A stretch of 64,000 bases of DNA from Erythrocercus mccallii. Taxonomy: Eukaryota > Chordata > Aves > Passeriformes > Dicruridae. Every line of letters begins with the position of its first letter. Positions within the stretch are counted from its first letter, which is position 1. A program made the translations under genes and the position numbers. This document shows, in pieces, positions 37,609 to 48,672 of this stretch. The stretch is from NCBI GenBank assembly GCA_013397435.1, contig VZRG01002006.1, positions 1 to 64,000 on the forward strand, written 5' to 3'. The notes below the pieces were generated by a model. That model ran no database searches. It was not told where the DNA came from and was given only the letters and a program-made list of their open reading frames with translations.

Positions 37609-40600
37609 TAAATATGTACAGTCACCTAAACCAAAATAATTGATTTCTGCAAGATAATGTGTCGTGGGGGAAGTAGTAAATGATAACATTTGTAGGAAAA
37701 TTTAGCATGATTTGAAGCTCCAAAACCAGATTTTTCAAGCTTGCGTGGTTTTACTTTTTTCCAACTCTATCTGTTGATTTAATAAAAATTATCAACTCTT
37801 TGAAAGAGGGTAGGATTTCGAGTCATGTCCCAATCAATGTATCAACAATCCTATGTCTTCAAACTGTTGCTCTGCCTTTTCCAGGGAAAACTTGGCTTAG
37901 AAGAAGTTGTTGGCTTCAAACTGATTATTCAATTTTGTATGAAAATAAATGAAACAATGAGGAAGAAATGGCAAGAACTGAACTTTCATACCAGATTGTA
38001 GACTTTCTATTGATAGAAATAAGATTTCAAAAATCAAATATATACCATTTTTATACCCCTGTATATAAAGGTTTATTAGGCATGGTTGAGCAAACAGGAG
38101 AGCTTTTGTTTCTCTGCAGGGACCCCCTCACACGCAGAAGGGAAGGTGTCACAACTTACACCACCAAATCTTTTGTGACACTTACACATCAGCAATCAGA
38201 CAAGAACCATGTCCTGCTGCATCCTTTCAGTGTTTCTTAGTAATAAGAAAAGCTACCCCTTGAAAGGTCAAAGAACTGTAACGTTAAGTAACTTCAGAGG
38301 AAACTAAGAGAAGGCAAATCAAAGCTTGACTACATTTGTTCTATGAATGGAAAAAAAATTAAAATACACTCTGTGAAGATTTATGTTGACCATTTATATT
38401 TAAGCACTTCATAAACTGTATAATCATTACCTTGGCATATTGCTGCAAAGGAGCAGTATGGCCAGCATAGACCATGTTACACACTAAGTGGATTTTAATC
38501 ACAGGAAATAAGTGGCTGGGGATTTTAATTCTATTGATTATGTAGCAGACAGACACTCACATTTCATCCACTATCTACAAAACACATATCAGGAAGGAAG
38601 CAGTTATTTACAGTTTAAAAACTGAATTGCTCTTAGTTTGGTTTTGTCTGAAGCTGCAGAAAAGCCACAGCACTACATCTGGCATCCTATTGCTGTGCTC
38701 AGTCTTCCCAGCATGTCTGGGGCCACTGGATATCCTCAGTACAATCTATAATCCCCAAACTCCTCAAGGTCTGAAAGTAGTGGTAGAGTAACTTTGACTC
38801 AATTACTTGTGAAAAATTATATACTTTATGTTTTTACACAGGTAAAAGTGGCACATAAGAAAGAGGATGTTTCAGTGAACAGCACAAAATGTAGGCAATC
38901 TGCAACACAACTTCATGTCTCTTGGTTTGTTTTTTTTTAAAATGAAGATATATGCTGGGCAGAGCCAATTTTAATACTGGAAAGTTTAGGCTTCAGTTAT
39001 AGTCACACACGTGCACATACAACCTGACACAGAAACAGTGAAGGAAAATGAGGAAACTCAGGCAGCTGGACTGCATATAATGGTGAGCACACATTCCTGG
39101 TATAGCAGCTGTAACTGCAGATCTTATTCTGCAATCTCAGATCCAATACAATTCTGCCATGTGTACAAATTTTCTCCAAATAATAGTAGCTCTAAGTCTC
39201 TGGGATATTATCTGGTCATATTAGGAGAGGATGGCTGAGACATGCTGACAGATAGAAGAGAGAGTTTGAACAGAAAGCTTTCACTTCTGGGGAGGAAACA
39301 AACTTCCACTTGAAAAATACTGTTGCATCACTAGATGTTTTTATAGGCGGCTTAACTTTTCAGTCATGTTTATGAACATAAGCTAGGCTTTCTATTTGCT
39401 TGCAGAATCCCTTCCTGGTTTATGGCAGAGATTTTATATATTTTCTTGGAGTTTTTTATAATTTGTCTGGGGGAGATGATGCATATCTTCAGGGCAAAAT
39501 GATCAGGTAAAAGCAGGAGATGCTTTACTTATAATCAAATGCACAGAATGCTTCGTGTATCAACAGCTGTGCAATAAACCTTCTCCTCTGCAAAATAAAA
39601 CCTGACAGAGAATACAGCTCAATAGATCTTTCCTTTATCTACAGCCAGTATCTCCAACATCTTCCCTAACCAATATATACACACAGTTTCAGGAGATTTA
39701 TCTGCATCCTGATTACTTTCACACTTCACCCCACACAAGCAATCAGATAGTAAGGTGCCCAAAGCCAAAGCTCTAGCTCCTCAGTTGTCAACAAAGTTTT
39801 TGTTCAAACTACCTCAGGACAACATACCACAGGCATAACAAATCTAAGGTATAGTTTATAGCATCAGCATTCAAGCCTCAAGTGTACAATGACTGGTAGG
39901 AAATGCAAGTTTACACTTAGAAGAATACTTGTTTGATGCAGCCCAAATACGTTTCACTAGAACTGTAAAACTTCTTACTTTATAAAATCCAATTAATAGG
40001 GTTTTACAACCAGAATCAAGGAATATGCTTACCATTCAAAAAACACATTTGTGTCAGTGACTGTTTCTGTTTTATAAACAGATCAGTGTTCATAGAAGTA
40101 ACAAAAGCTAGATAAATAACAAATGGGATAAGACAAATGTTTCCAGCTGTAAGATAATGCAAAACAAAGCCCTGAACTGGGAAAAGAAATTAATTTCTTC
40201 TAGAAGCAGCAAAACAGAAATAGCCCTGGCTTGACAACATGAAACAGGTTTATTATTTCTCAGTGTTTTGTTCACCATTGCTATCAGCTCCTTTGTGGAG
40301 AGACAAAGTATCATTCCATTTTCAGAGCTACTTATCCTCACAAAATCCTGTTCTTATTCATGGAGAGCAGGACAGGGGAAAGGGGTGGGGAAGAATCTTT
40401 CTAAATTCAGTCCTGTTCTAAAAAAAAAGGGGAGAAGACAGAGTCATGCCCGAATAAAATCTGACTGACTGAGACCTGCTTATAATTAAGGTCCTATTCT
40501 GGGACTTCTGATAGTTCATTTCATTTAGAACAGCATTTATTTTAAAAGTATCTCATGTTTTGATATGCACAATGGACTTCATGTTAAGGCAGTACTGGAC

Positions 40601-40618
40601 TATTATGAAGGCAATTTT

Positions 40619-40661
40619 CTTTCCTCAACATTTTGTTGAGGAAAGCATTGTATTACAATGC
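40619..40661. repeat. Two abutting perfect hairpins
   Basis: CTTTCCTCAACA at 40619-40630 pairs with 40634-40645 across TTT. GCATTGTA at 40645-40652 then pairs with 40654-40661 across a single T. The two hairpins share the base at 40645. Confidence 0.88.
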
Positions 40662-40746
40662 CTGTAATAACATGCTTTTATTTTTGTTCAGTCCTGAAAT
40701 GGCCAGGCATTTGGACTGAGCACGGCAGATCTTATCCTACTGGAAC

Positions 40747-40781
40747 TATTCTATTCTATCCTATTCTACTCTATTCTATTC
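40747..40781. repeat. Degenerate (TATTC)7 microsatellite
   Basis: Seven pentamers in a row: TATTC, TATTC, TATCC, TATTC, TACTC, TATTC, TATTC. It is the same unit as the longer tract at 60566. Confidence 0.9.
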
Positions 40782-43700
40782 CTCAGTAGATTCTGCAGAG
40801 TCCAGGTTTACCTCTTTCTATAGGTAGCTGCTTACTCCATTCAATATCTAGTACTTTTTGGCTTTAGTAAAATTGATTTAGTGTTCCAGATAGGCATGCA
40901 ACATTATTTTTTTACTACAGCAATGTGATGTGATGCTTGCTGTCTTGGACAAGAGCTTCCGAGACATCTGTTTGGTAGGACTGAACTTTGCAGGGCTCTA
41001 CTTTAGCAGGGCATGTCAGGAGACAGCAAACAGCAGAAGCAGAAGATTAATGTACCCTGGAGATCTACTCCAAAGAACGTGTGTTACCACTTTCTTATAG
41101 TCTTGTATCACAGAAATGTCTCTGCAGCAGCCGTAGAAACAAAGGAGAAAGCTGCCCTTTCCTACAGAGCTCACTGGGCCTCATCTCTGTGTTAGGCTTT
41201 GAACAATAACCCAGTGCCAGGCTGTGCACAAAAAAATTAAATGCTTAAAGGCAAAATACAGCTTCTTGAAAACTCCAGGTTAAATTAATTTCAGGTTTAA
41301 ATCAGTGGAATCGCTTCAAGAATAAATTAAATCTGATTAACAAAGTTAGAACTATTTAAGTTACTGTGACTAGAAGATTTACCTAAGAAATAAATGGGGT
41401 TTTATTACACCTTTTTTTATCTTGAGATGTGCTGGGAACTCACATTTACAGTGTGCTTGAAGAAGATGCTGCAATACTTGTCTGGCTATTTATTAGCTCA
41501 TTGCAAGCATCTAAATCTACAGTGAAAATATATTTTTGGCATAACTTCATGAAACAGATGGTCAGCAACTCCAGATGTCTACACTGAGATAGGAAAAGTA
41601 TCCCCTCACTTTTCACTTTTAGCAGTTTTTTGTCAGAATTCTGGTAACAAGTTGTGGCATTCAAATACAGCAATTTAAATGAGCCTTAAAATCAAAATAA
41701 AATTTCTGATAAAAAGAAAAAAAATGGGGTCTGATATACCCTTATTCAGTTAAACATTTTTAAGTCAGGGAAATTTGAATGGCTCTTTCTGTAATACATG
41801 CATTAGTGGTGTCATTTATTAAAATCTGCTAATCCGTAAAACACCCAAGCATTTTATTTTATGTGAATCTGGTTTTAAATCTAAAGTGAATTGAGGAAAA
41901 GTCAAGGAAAAAATTAAAGTTGTGGACCTATATTAAATCCTCAATTAGCAAGTCTTTAATTGCAAAGGTTTTACTATTTAGTTGTAGAGGTATCCAGAGA
42001 CTCATTGTACCAAGCACTGCACAGCCATGCAGGAAGACATGATCTTGACCCTGAAGAGCTGTCAAGTATGTTTAAAAAACCCCAAAAAGACCTCATATAT
42101 GTAGCAACTACTGCTTATTTGGATTGTAAGGAAGCGACTGCTGAAACTACTGCTATTAAGATCATCAGATATCAAAGAGGGTATTACTACTCTAAGGAAG
42201 CACCAGCTTCTGCGGACACAAAGACAACATCAGAGGCTGCTTTTGCAATTCCAAATGAGAAAGAGGATCCTAATGTTCAAGGCAAGGCTGGGTGGGGTTC
42301 TCAGCAACCTGCTCTAGCAGAAGATGCCCCTGCCCACAGCCAGGGTGATTGGAACTGCAAACTGCAGAGTGCTGAGCTAAACATGACTTTCCCTTGTACT
42401 GGATTTGTGTTTTATTGAATGAAGGGCAAGAGGATTCTTTAGGACACAAAGCCACCTGGCTTTTAACATTTACTCTAGCCAAGCTTGAAGTAGTCAACTT
42501 TTACTATTCACAGGAAAATAAAATACAAAGTAAGTAATATGGAATTATTGGAATTGTGGTCTAAGACTGGCTCACTTACAAGACATTATCTAAAATGGTA
42601 TTTATACAAATGCCAACAATTCAGGCTGCAGAAGTGCACCATTGAGCTTTTTTCCAAAGTCTACAAAGTTTATACTGAGCATACTCACAGGTATGGAAAT
42701 AGGTACCAAGACTACAACACTTAAAAGCACAATCAACATTTGGCTAATTGAGATTATTACTCCCACAGATACACAATTTACCGGTCACAGTAATAAACAC
42801 CATCTGCTCTTTGCTAACTGGCAGCAACCTAACAACATTTTTCTAACTTGAAGAGTCTGTAATGTAAAAGGAATATCTGAAGAAGTAGGAATACAGTGGG
42901 ACTTCCATGCACATCATCTTACTTTTACTGAGCTGAATATGATTTCATATTATGTGAAAGATTTCTCTTTGTCAGATGATATATTTGCCAAGATAAGCTC
43001 TAAGTCAACAAGAAACAGGATAAGTTAGGGTTGAATACCCAACCATAAAAATAATGCATCTTTCTCATTTATGTTTGTGAACTACTCAAATGTAGCATAA
43101 AACACAAATTTCTGATCAGTCAAGGAAATTATAACAACAGTTAATTTGGACCCAGTGTGTTAATGGACGAATTAAACATACATGCATATAGTATCTAATT
43201 TTGTAGCCACCCTTGTATTAAATCACAAATGGCTCAAATTAAAAACTCTGTTAGTCAATTTGATTTTTCCTTTTGCTATTGTAAGTAATTACACTTACAG
43301 CAGCATTTAAGTATCAATTTACATACACTGAGCACTATGCAAACAATTTTATTGTCAAGTCACGTCCATAATCAAAGCAAAGCATTACTTTAAAGTGATT
43401 GACACATGCAAACTCACATAGCTCTGTGGAAATTAAACAAGCCTGTGAAAGCACTCCAAAATATTTTATGAAACGCTGGTTCTTTCACCTTCCTCTGCCG
43501 CATTTTCTATACTGCTCGTTTGTTGGGGGTTTTTTTGTTCTTCATTACTAAGGGCAAATTCAAGAAAATAATTTTTTTCTTCTTTCATCTCATTATCTTC
43601 TACTGCTACTAGACTTAAAGAAGAAAACCGAGTATCCTTCAAGATTTTTTAATAAGATGTTGGCTGATCTGAGATGGTAATGCAAGGAAATACTTGAAGA

Positions 43701-44474
43701 GGAGCAAAGCATTTCAAAATAACACTGACATGGAGGAAACAGTTAATACTCGGTTAATTCAAGGACCCAAATTGCTGCTAAATTCTGTTCCCAAAGAGCT
43801 CAGATAAGACATCAGATATCTTATAAAATAAGACCTATAAGAACTATAATTCAGGTGAAAATCATACAAATTAACAGAACAGATATTGTGCTCTATTTGT
43901 CCCTTCAGTCAGATGTGACAGCACAGAATACAGACTGCAACAATGCAGGATAAATACCATTAAGTAAATTGCCACTGTTCATGAGCTGATTCTCAATAGC
44001 CACCTCCTGTTCAAAGAGCAGACTGCACACTAACTGAATAGACTCTTATTTTTTTTTCACAGTGATGAGCTTATGGAAAGAAAATAGCTGGAATTAACTC
44101 CATTATGTGGCAGAGAGCTTACCATTGGTTTATATAGGTAACATACTGGGCTCAGAAAAAAGTCCATTCTCCAAACTGGAAATGCCCTAACTTGCATTTT
44201 AACATGCAGACCAGAGGACCTATAGAGCCTCCTCCTCCAAGTACACAAGGCTAGTTGCAATAGTAGTAACCTGTATCAAGTATCAGCTGATACCTGATTT
44301 TACATTTCATTTAACTCTGCTGATTGCAAACCCAAATTTAAAATATATAGAGAGTAATCTCTCTCTGTAGTTCGATAGCAATGCAACAGATTTACTAACT
44401 GTAAAGAATCAATCACTGTGCTAAATAGGTATACAACAAATACGACTTTTCCCCCCCATTATCAGTATTCGGTT

Positions 44475-44938
44475 GTTGGAGTGGGTACAGAGGAGGCCAT
44501 GAAGCTGATTAGGGGGCTGGAGCACCTCTCCTATGAAGACAGGCTGAGAGAGCTGGGGTTTTTCAGCCTAGAGAAGAGAGGGCCCTGGGGAGACCTTAGA
44601 GCAGCCTTCCAATTTCTGAAGGGACTTTACATGAGAGATGGAAAGTGACTATTTACATGGGCATAGAGTGACAGGACAAAGCGGAATGGCTTTCAACTGA
44701 AAGAGGGTAGATTAAGATCAGATATAAGGAAGAAATTCTTCACTGTGAGAGTGATGATGCACTGAAACAGGTTGCCCAGAGAAGCTGTGGATGCCTCATC
44801 CCTAGCAGTGTTCAAGACCAGGTTGGATTGGGCTCTGAGAAACCTGATCAAGCAAAAGTTGTTCCTGCCCAGCAGGCCAGTTGGAACTTTAAGGTTCCTT
44901 CCAACCCAAGCCATTCTATGATTCCATTACTCTATGAT
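44475..44938 (+). mobile_element. CR1 LINE 3' fragment, sense, about 465 bp
   Basis: It contains the end of the CR1 reverse-transcriptase ORF; a 76-codon frame at 44418-44648 includes the typical IRGLEHLSYEDRLRELGFFS segment. A damaged 3' part follows, with AAGAAATTCTTCACTGTGAG at about 44729. The 3' end carries the CR1 octamer-type tail (ATTCTATGATTCCATTACTC near 44913). The frame breaks after KGLYMRDGK, so the copy is inactive and 5'-truncated. It is antisense to KHDRBS2. Confidence 0.95.
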
Positions 44939-47900
44939 TTGTAAATGTTCATAATTTGCCAAGTTGATAGCTCATAGCACTCAGTAATTGCAATTCAGAA
45001 TATCTACTCATTCTCTTTAAAAAAAAAAAAAGAAATTACAGAGTTTTATAGCATTTGACCATCAAAAGAATCCAAAAACCTGAGACTCATTTGTAATACT
45101 CTGCTGACTGCATTCCCTTGCAAGCAACATAACTATGCCTCAAATTTCATTTCTGTAACACAGAAAAAAGTACTTTCAGGACAACACCTTGAAAGACCAA
45201 GACATACAGTATGTGACAAATGAGATGGCAAGCATGAGCTGGAGGGCCTAAGTGGCTTTGAATAATACAGGCTGTTATACCCAACAATCTCGCCATTGCC
45301 ATACAAAAACTCCTGGATGAACAAAATTGTGGATGCCCCTACCTGATACAATATTAAATGATCTGCTATTTTTTTCATTTGCACCTTTCTTCTTATTCTC
45401 GCATCCCAGGCTAAGATCTGACTCACACTTAAAAGAATATTATAGAAATAATATTGAATTCTCCTCTAACACAAGAATTAGAAATGCCTCAGGTAAATTT
45501 AATAACGATCTGGTTTTAACTTAATATTTATTCCATCATAATTACCTTGCTTTAGCATATCTACAACCTTTAAGAGGGATGAATGTGTTTGCAAAATACA
45601 TACTAAAGAGAGCCACCAATATAAAGGCAGTGAATATTTTTGATTCACCTTGTCAAGACAATATATCCCAAGCTCCAGCTGGTCAAGGGAGCTTGGAGTG
45701 CTCTCCTGGAAGGGTTAACGGGACACAGTTAGCCATACCCAAATAATACACTTGGTATCTAGGAAGATGATTGAGGCTTTGAAACTCACTTTCACAGTGG
45801 CACCTGACCAAGTTGTGTGGCTGGTGTCTCTGTGATGAATTTCAAGCACATCGGTCCCATTTCCACACCCTTCTCTGCCTGGAGCTGCAGTTCATCTCCA
45901 GTTTAACTGCCTCATTCATTCAGTAACTGTGTGAACTTTGGCATCTCACATTTACATTTAAAAAAGTCATAAATTCCAGGTCTGGTGCTCAGTGTCTAGG
46001 TCCTGCAATCAACAGAACAACAACTTCTAGTCCTCTTGGAAACCTACATCTTCCAGTACTCTTTCATATTCCTCCAGGAAATCACTGCATTCAAGTGTTA
46101 CAAATGAGGGAATGCTTGATTTGCAACTCCCAGCATTTATACTCCCTGTCTGTCTGCAAATGCAACAGCCACTGAAATGAACTAAAACAATGACAGCAAA
46201 TGTGACAAAACCATGTGAAACAATAAGGAAAATTAACTTCCAACAGACAGTGAGGGGAAATATAAGTGCAAGTTCACATGGAACATTATATTCTGTGTAA
46301 ATCTCAAAAGTGATTTGAAGCTTTTTATATAATAAAGGACATATATGTCTCAAACATTTAGGTTATAGCAAAGTAGAGGAAGCAAACTGATACATTCTTA
46401 AAGGTAAAAACTAAGGATTTGTTCCATGTGTAATTTACTGGCAATGTTTTCCCACAAATTAATTTACAAAACAATTCTATTCCCCTTAAAACTGAATAAA
46501 CCTGTAAATAACATTGCACCAAAATAAGACCAAATCAGTGGACTTCAACCTGCAGCAATAATGAAATTGATGGACAACTATTCACTCATGAAATCTTCTC
46601 CACTTAAAATACTATAAAATGATGCTGACAATTGAGCAAATGCATCCTCAGCTTGACAGCACTATTCTCAAAATCACAAAGTGGTATATATACTAACACC
46701 ACTAGATTACAATGAGAAACTGCTTTATAAAAAGATTATTTATTTCAAAATCCGTGCATCAAATTTCATGTAAAGCATTTAAATTCAAAGAGATTTGCCT
46801 CAGATGACAACTTTCATCCTTGCCACATCTTTCCTTATGGCATATGGCATTCTGCGTTTTTTGAAATTACAACAGAAAATGGATGTTTCTGAGTGTATTG
46901 TAAAAGTGTAACTTCCAGACTAAGGTTTGTCAAATGCTTGTAGATGTAAAGTATGGGCATTGAATGTTTGGTTATTCTTAGGCCTCTACATCACCCACTT
47001 AGAATAATCAAAGCAGCTGTCTCAATAATCTTTAGCAAATACAAAAGAAATTAACTCCATGTTTGCTAATAAACATGGATGCCCAAATCCTAACGGGGCC
47101 TTCAGCTGATGAATGCCAGTGTCACAGCAGTCAAGCCTGGTGAGCCTGGAACTTCACTATTCTTTTGGAAATATCACAGAATATTACTAACCGTGACACA
47201 GAGACCCGTACTGGTGGCTCTGAGGAAAATGTGCATCCTGCAGACCCCGTAAGTCTATACAGACTCCAGAGACACACTAGCAGAAGCAATGTGGATTCTT
47301 TACATTGAAAAAAGAAACAGACAAAGGATACAGGACAGAACTTCCAGAGACAAAATGCAGGTCATTTGAGAGCTGAAAGCTGCAACCTGCAGGGCAGCAG
47401 CCCAGGCCACATTCTCATTATGGCATGGGCAGGCTCCAAGAGAAGGGGAAGCTCTCAGGAAAAGCTACAACCACAGGCTGAAACAGCTGTGTCAGGAGGA
47501 AGAACTGAGAGACACCTGGAACTGAGGCCACGTCCAGGAAAGGAAGAGTCTGTACAAACAGAAAACACCTCCTTTGAAGTACAAGGGACCCAGCTGTGGA
47601 TATGCCTAAAAATCAAAGAGATGACAGGGTATGACATTATATTATATGCAGGGTATGGAATAATATTTAACTCAATTATTAAGTTCAAGAAAAAGATCTT
47701 TTTAAAATCCAACATTGTATTCAAATAAGGAAAACAAAAACGAATATAGAGTATCAGCCTAAAAAAACCAAAGTCAAATCTACACAAAGCAAGTAAGAGA
47801 AAACTTTAAGAAACAACCTGAAGAAAGTATAAAGAAAAGAAAATATAATACTATTCAGAGGTTTGGAATCCAGACAGAAAGCTGATAGGGCTAACAGATG

Positions 47901-48149
47901 TTCAGACTATAAAAGGAGGACTCAAGAACGATGAGGTCAGAACACAAAAAACAAAATACTTTTTCTCCATCTGGGTTCATAATGGAGGAAACTGTGACAG
48001 GTGGCTGGGAGGAAGGCAGTGAAATAAGAATTTCCTAAGAATTTCCAATTACATTACTACAAATCAGAATAAACAATGCATTTAGCGAACAATAAAATAA
48101 ATACATTAGATAGGTAAAAAGCTGAGAGATGGCTATTTTAAAGAAGAGA
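44939..48149. other. Gene-free intron stretch
   Basis: No recognisable gene. A GC-richer patch at about 47080-47600 contains a 120-codon frame (47366-47728) that matches nothing I know. This patch might be decayed transposon sequence belonging with the LTR that follows, but there is no retroviral motif to show it. Confidence 0.5.
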
Positions 48150-48199
48150 GAACACTCATAGATGCCTGAGAAATTATTTCTCAGGCATCTATGAGTGTT
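48150..48199. repeat. Perfect palindrome, 25-bp arms, 1-base centre
   Basis: GAACACTCATAGATGCCTGA opens the left arm at 48150-48174. Its exact reverse complement fills 48176-48200, around a single T at 48175. No mismatch was found in 25 pairs. It ends 48 bp before the LTR at 48249. Confidence 0.95.
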
Positions 48200-48248
48200 C
48201 CCTAAAGAACAAACTAACTTGGACAAGAAAGTAAACTGATGACCAGTG

Positions 48249-48672
48249 TGGGAAATCAAGGCACAGAAAATTCTCAAAATGTTGTGTATGCAGGCCCAAA
48301 TACAGTAAAGAATATAGGGTTTGACCTGAGGCCTTGGAAAAGGCTTCCAAATTTAGAGACCACAAGCAAGAATGTGGGTTTGTTTAGACAGAGACACTTT
48401 AAGCTAGGTAGTGGAAAGTTTTAGAGTTTAAAGTTAAGCTACAGAAGTAGTTATAAAGGTAATAAGAAGTCTTAATTGTGTGTCACTATATGATTGGATA
48501 TAAAAGTCTGCATTGTGGCAGTGTGATAAAGTTTAATTAGCCATTGGTGTGAAAGTTAATATGTGTGGCAGATTATTGGAAAATAAACCTTTAAAACCCC
48601 TTGTAACCTGTGCTCTTGTGATCACTGACCACGAACTTCTGGCATATGTGGTGAAGACGTTCTCACTCTTCA
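48249..48672 (+). mobile_element. Probable solo LTR of an endogenous retrovirus, plus strand
   Basis: The stretch has LTR architecture: it starts TGGGAAATCAAGGCACAGAA (possibly TG at 48247), has a TATA box in GATTGGATATAAAAGTCTGC at about 48492-48511, and an AATAAA at 48582-48587 followed by a GT-rich segment. The right end is probably near CACTCTTCA at 48672, though an end at CACTGACCA near 48631 is possible. I recall similar sequences as a repeated avian LTR, but no second copy exists in this window to prove it. No flanking retroviral genes or clear polypurine tract were seen. It is antisense to KHDRBS2. Confidence 0.65.

Larger units (their letters stand above)
36784..44474. other. Gene-free intron stretch with small tandem and inverted repeats
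   Basis: Apart from the 16-bp array, the hairpins at 40619-40661 and the pentamer tract at 40747-40781, this is unique-looking AT-rich DNA. A 152-codon open frame at 41960-42418 is the longest one outside repeats, but I do not recognise it and see no splice or promoter context. No CR1 or LTR was found. Confidence 0.5.

Noticed and set aside
45980..46353. 108-codon minus-strand frame with a hydrophobic middle
   Set aside because: Hydrophobicity comes from AT-rich codons; no recognised family or splice context.
47366..47728. 120-codon frame upstream of an LTR-like element
   Set aside because: Considered as retroviral internal sequence, but no gag, protease or polymerase motif can be seen; the second half is AT-rich and low in complexity.
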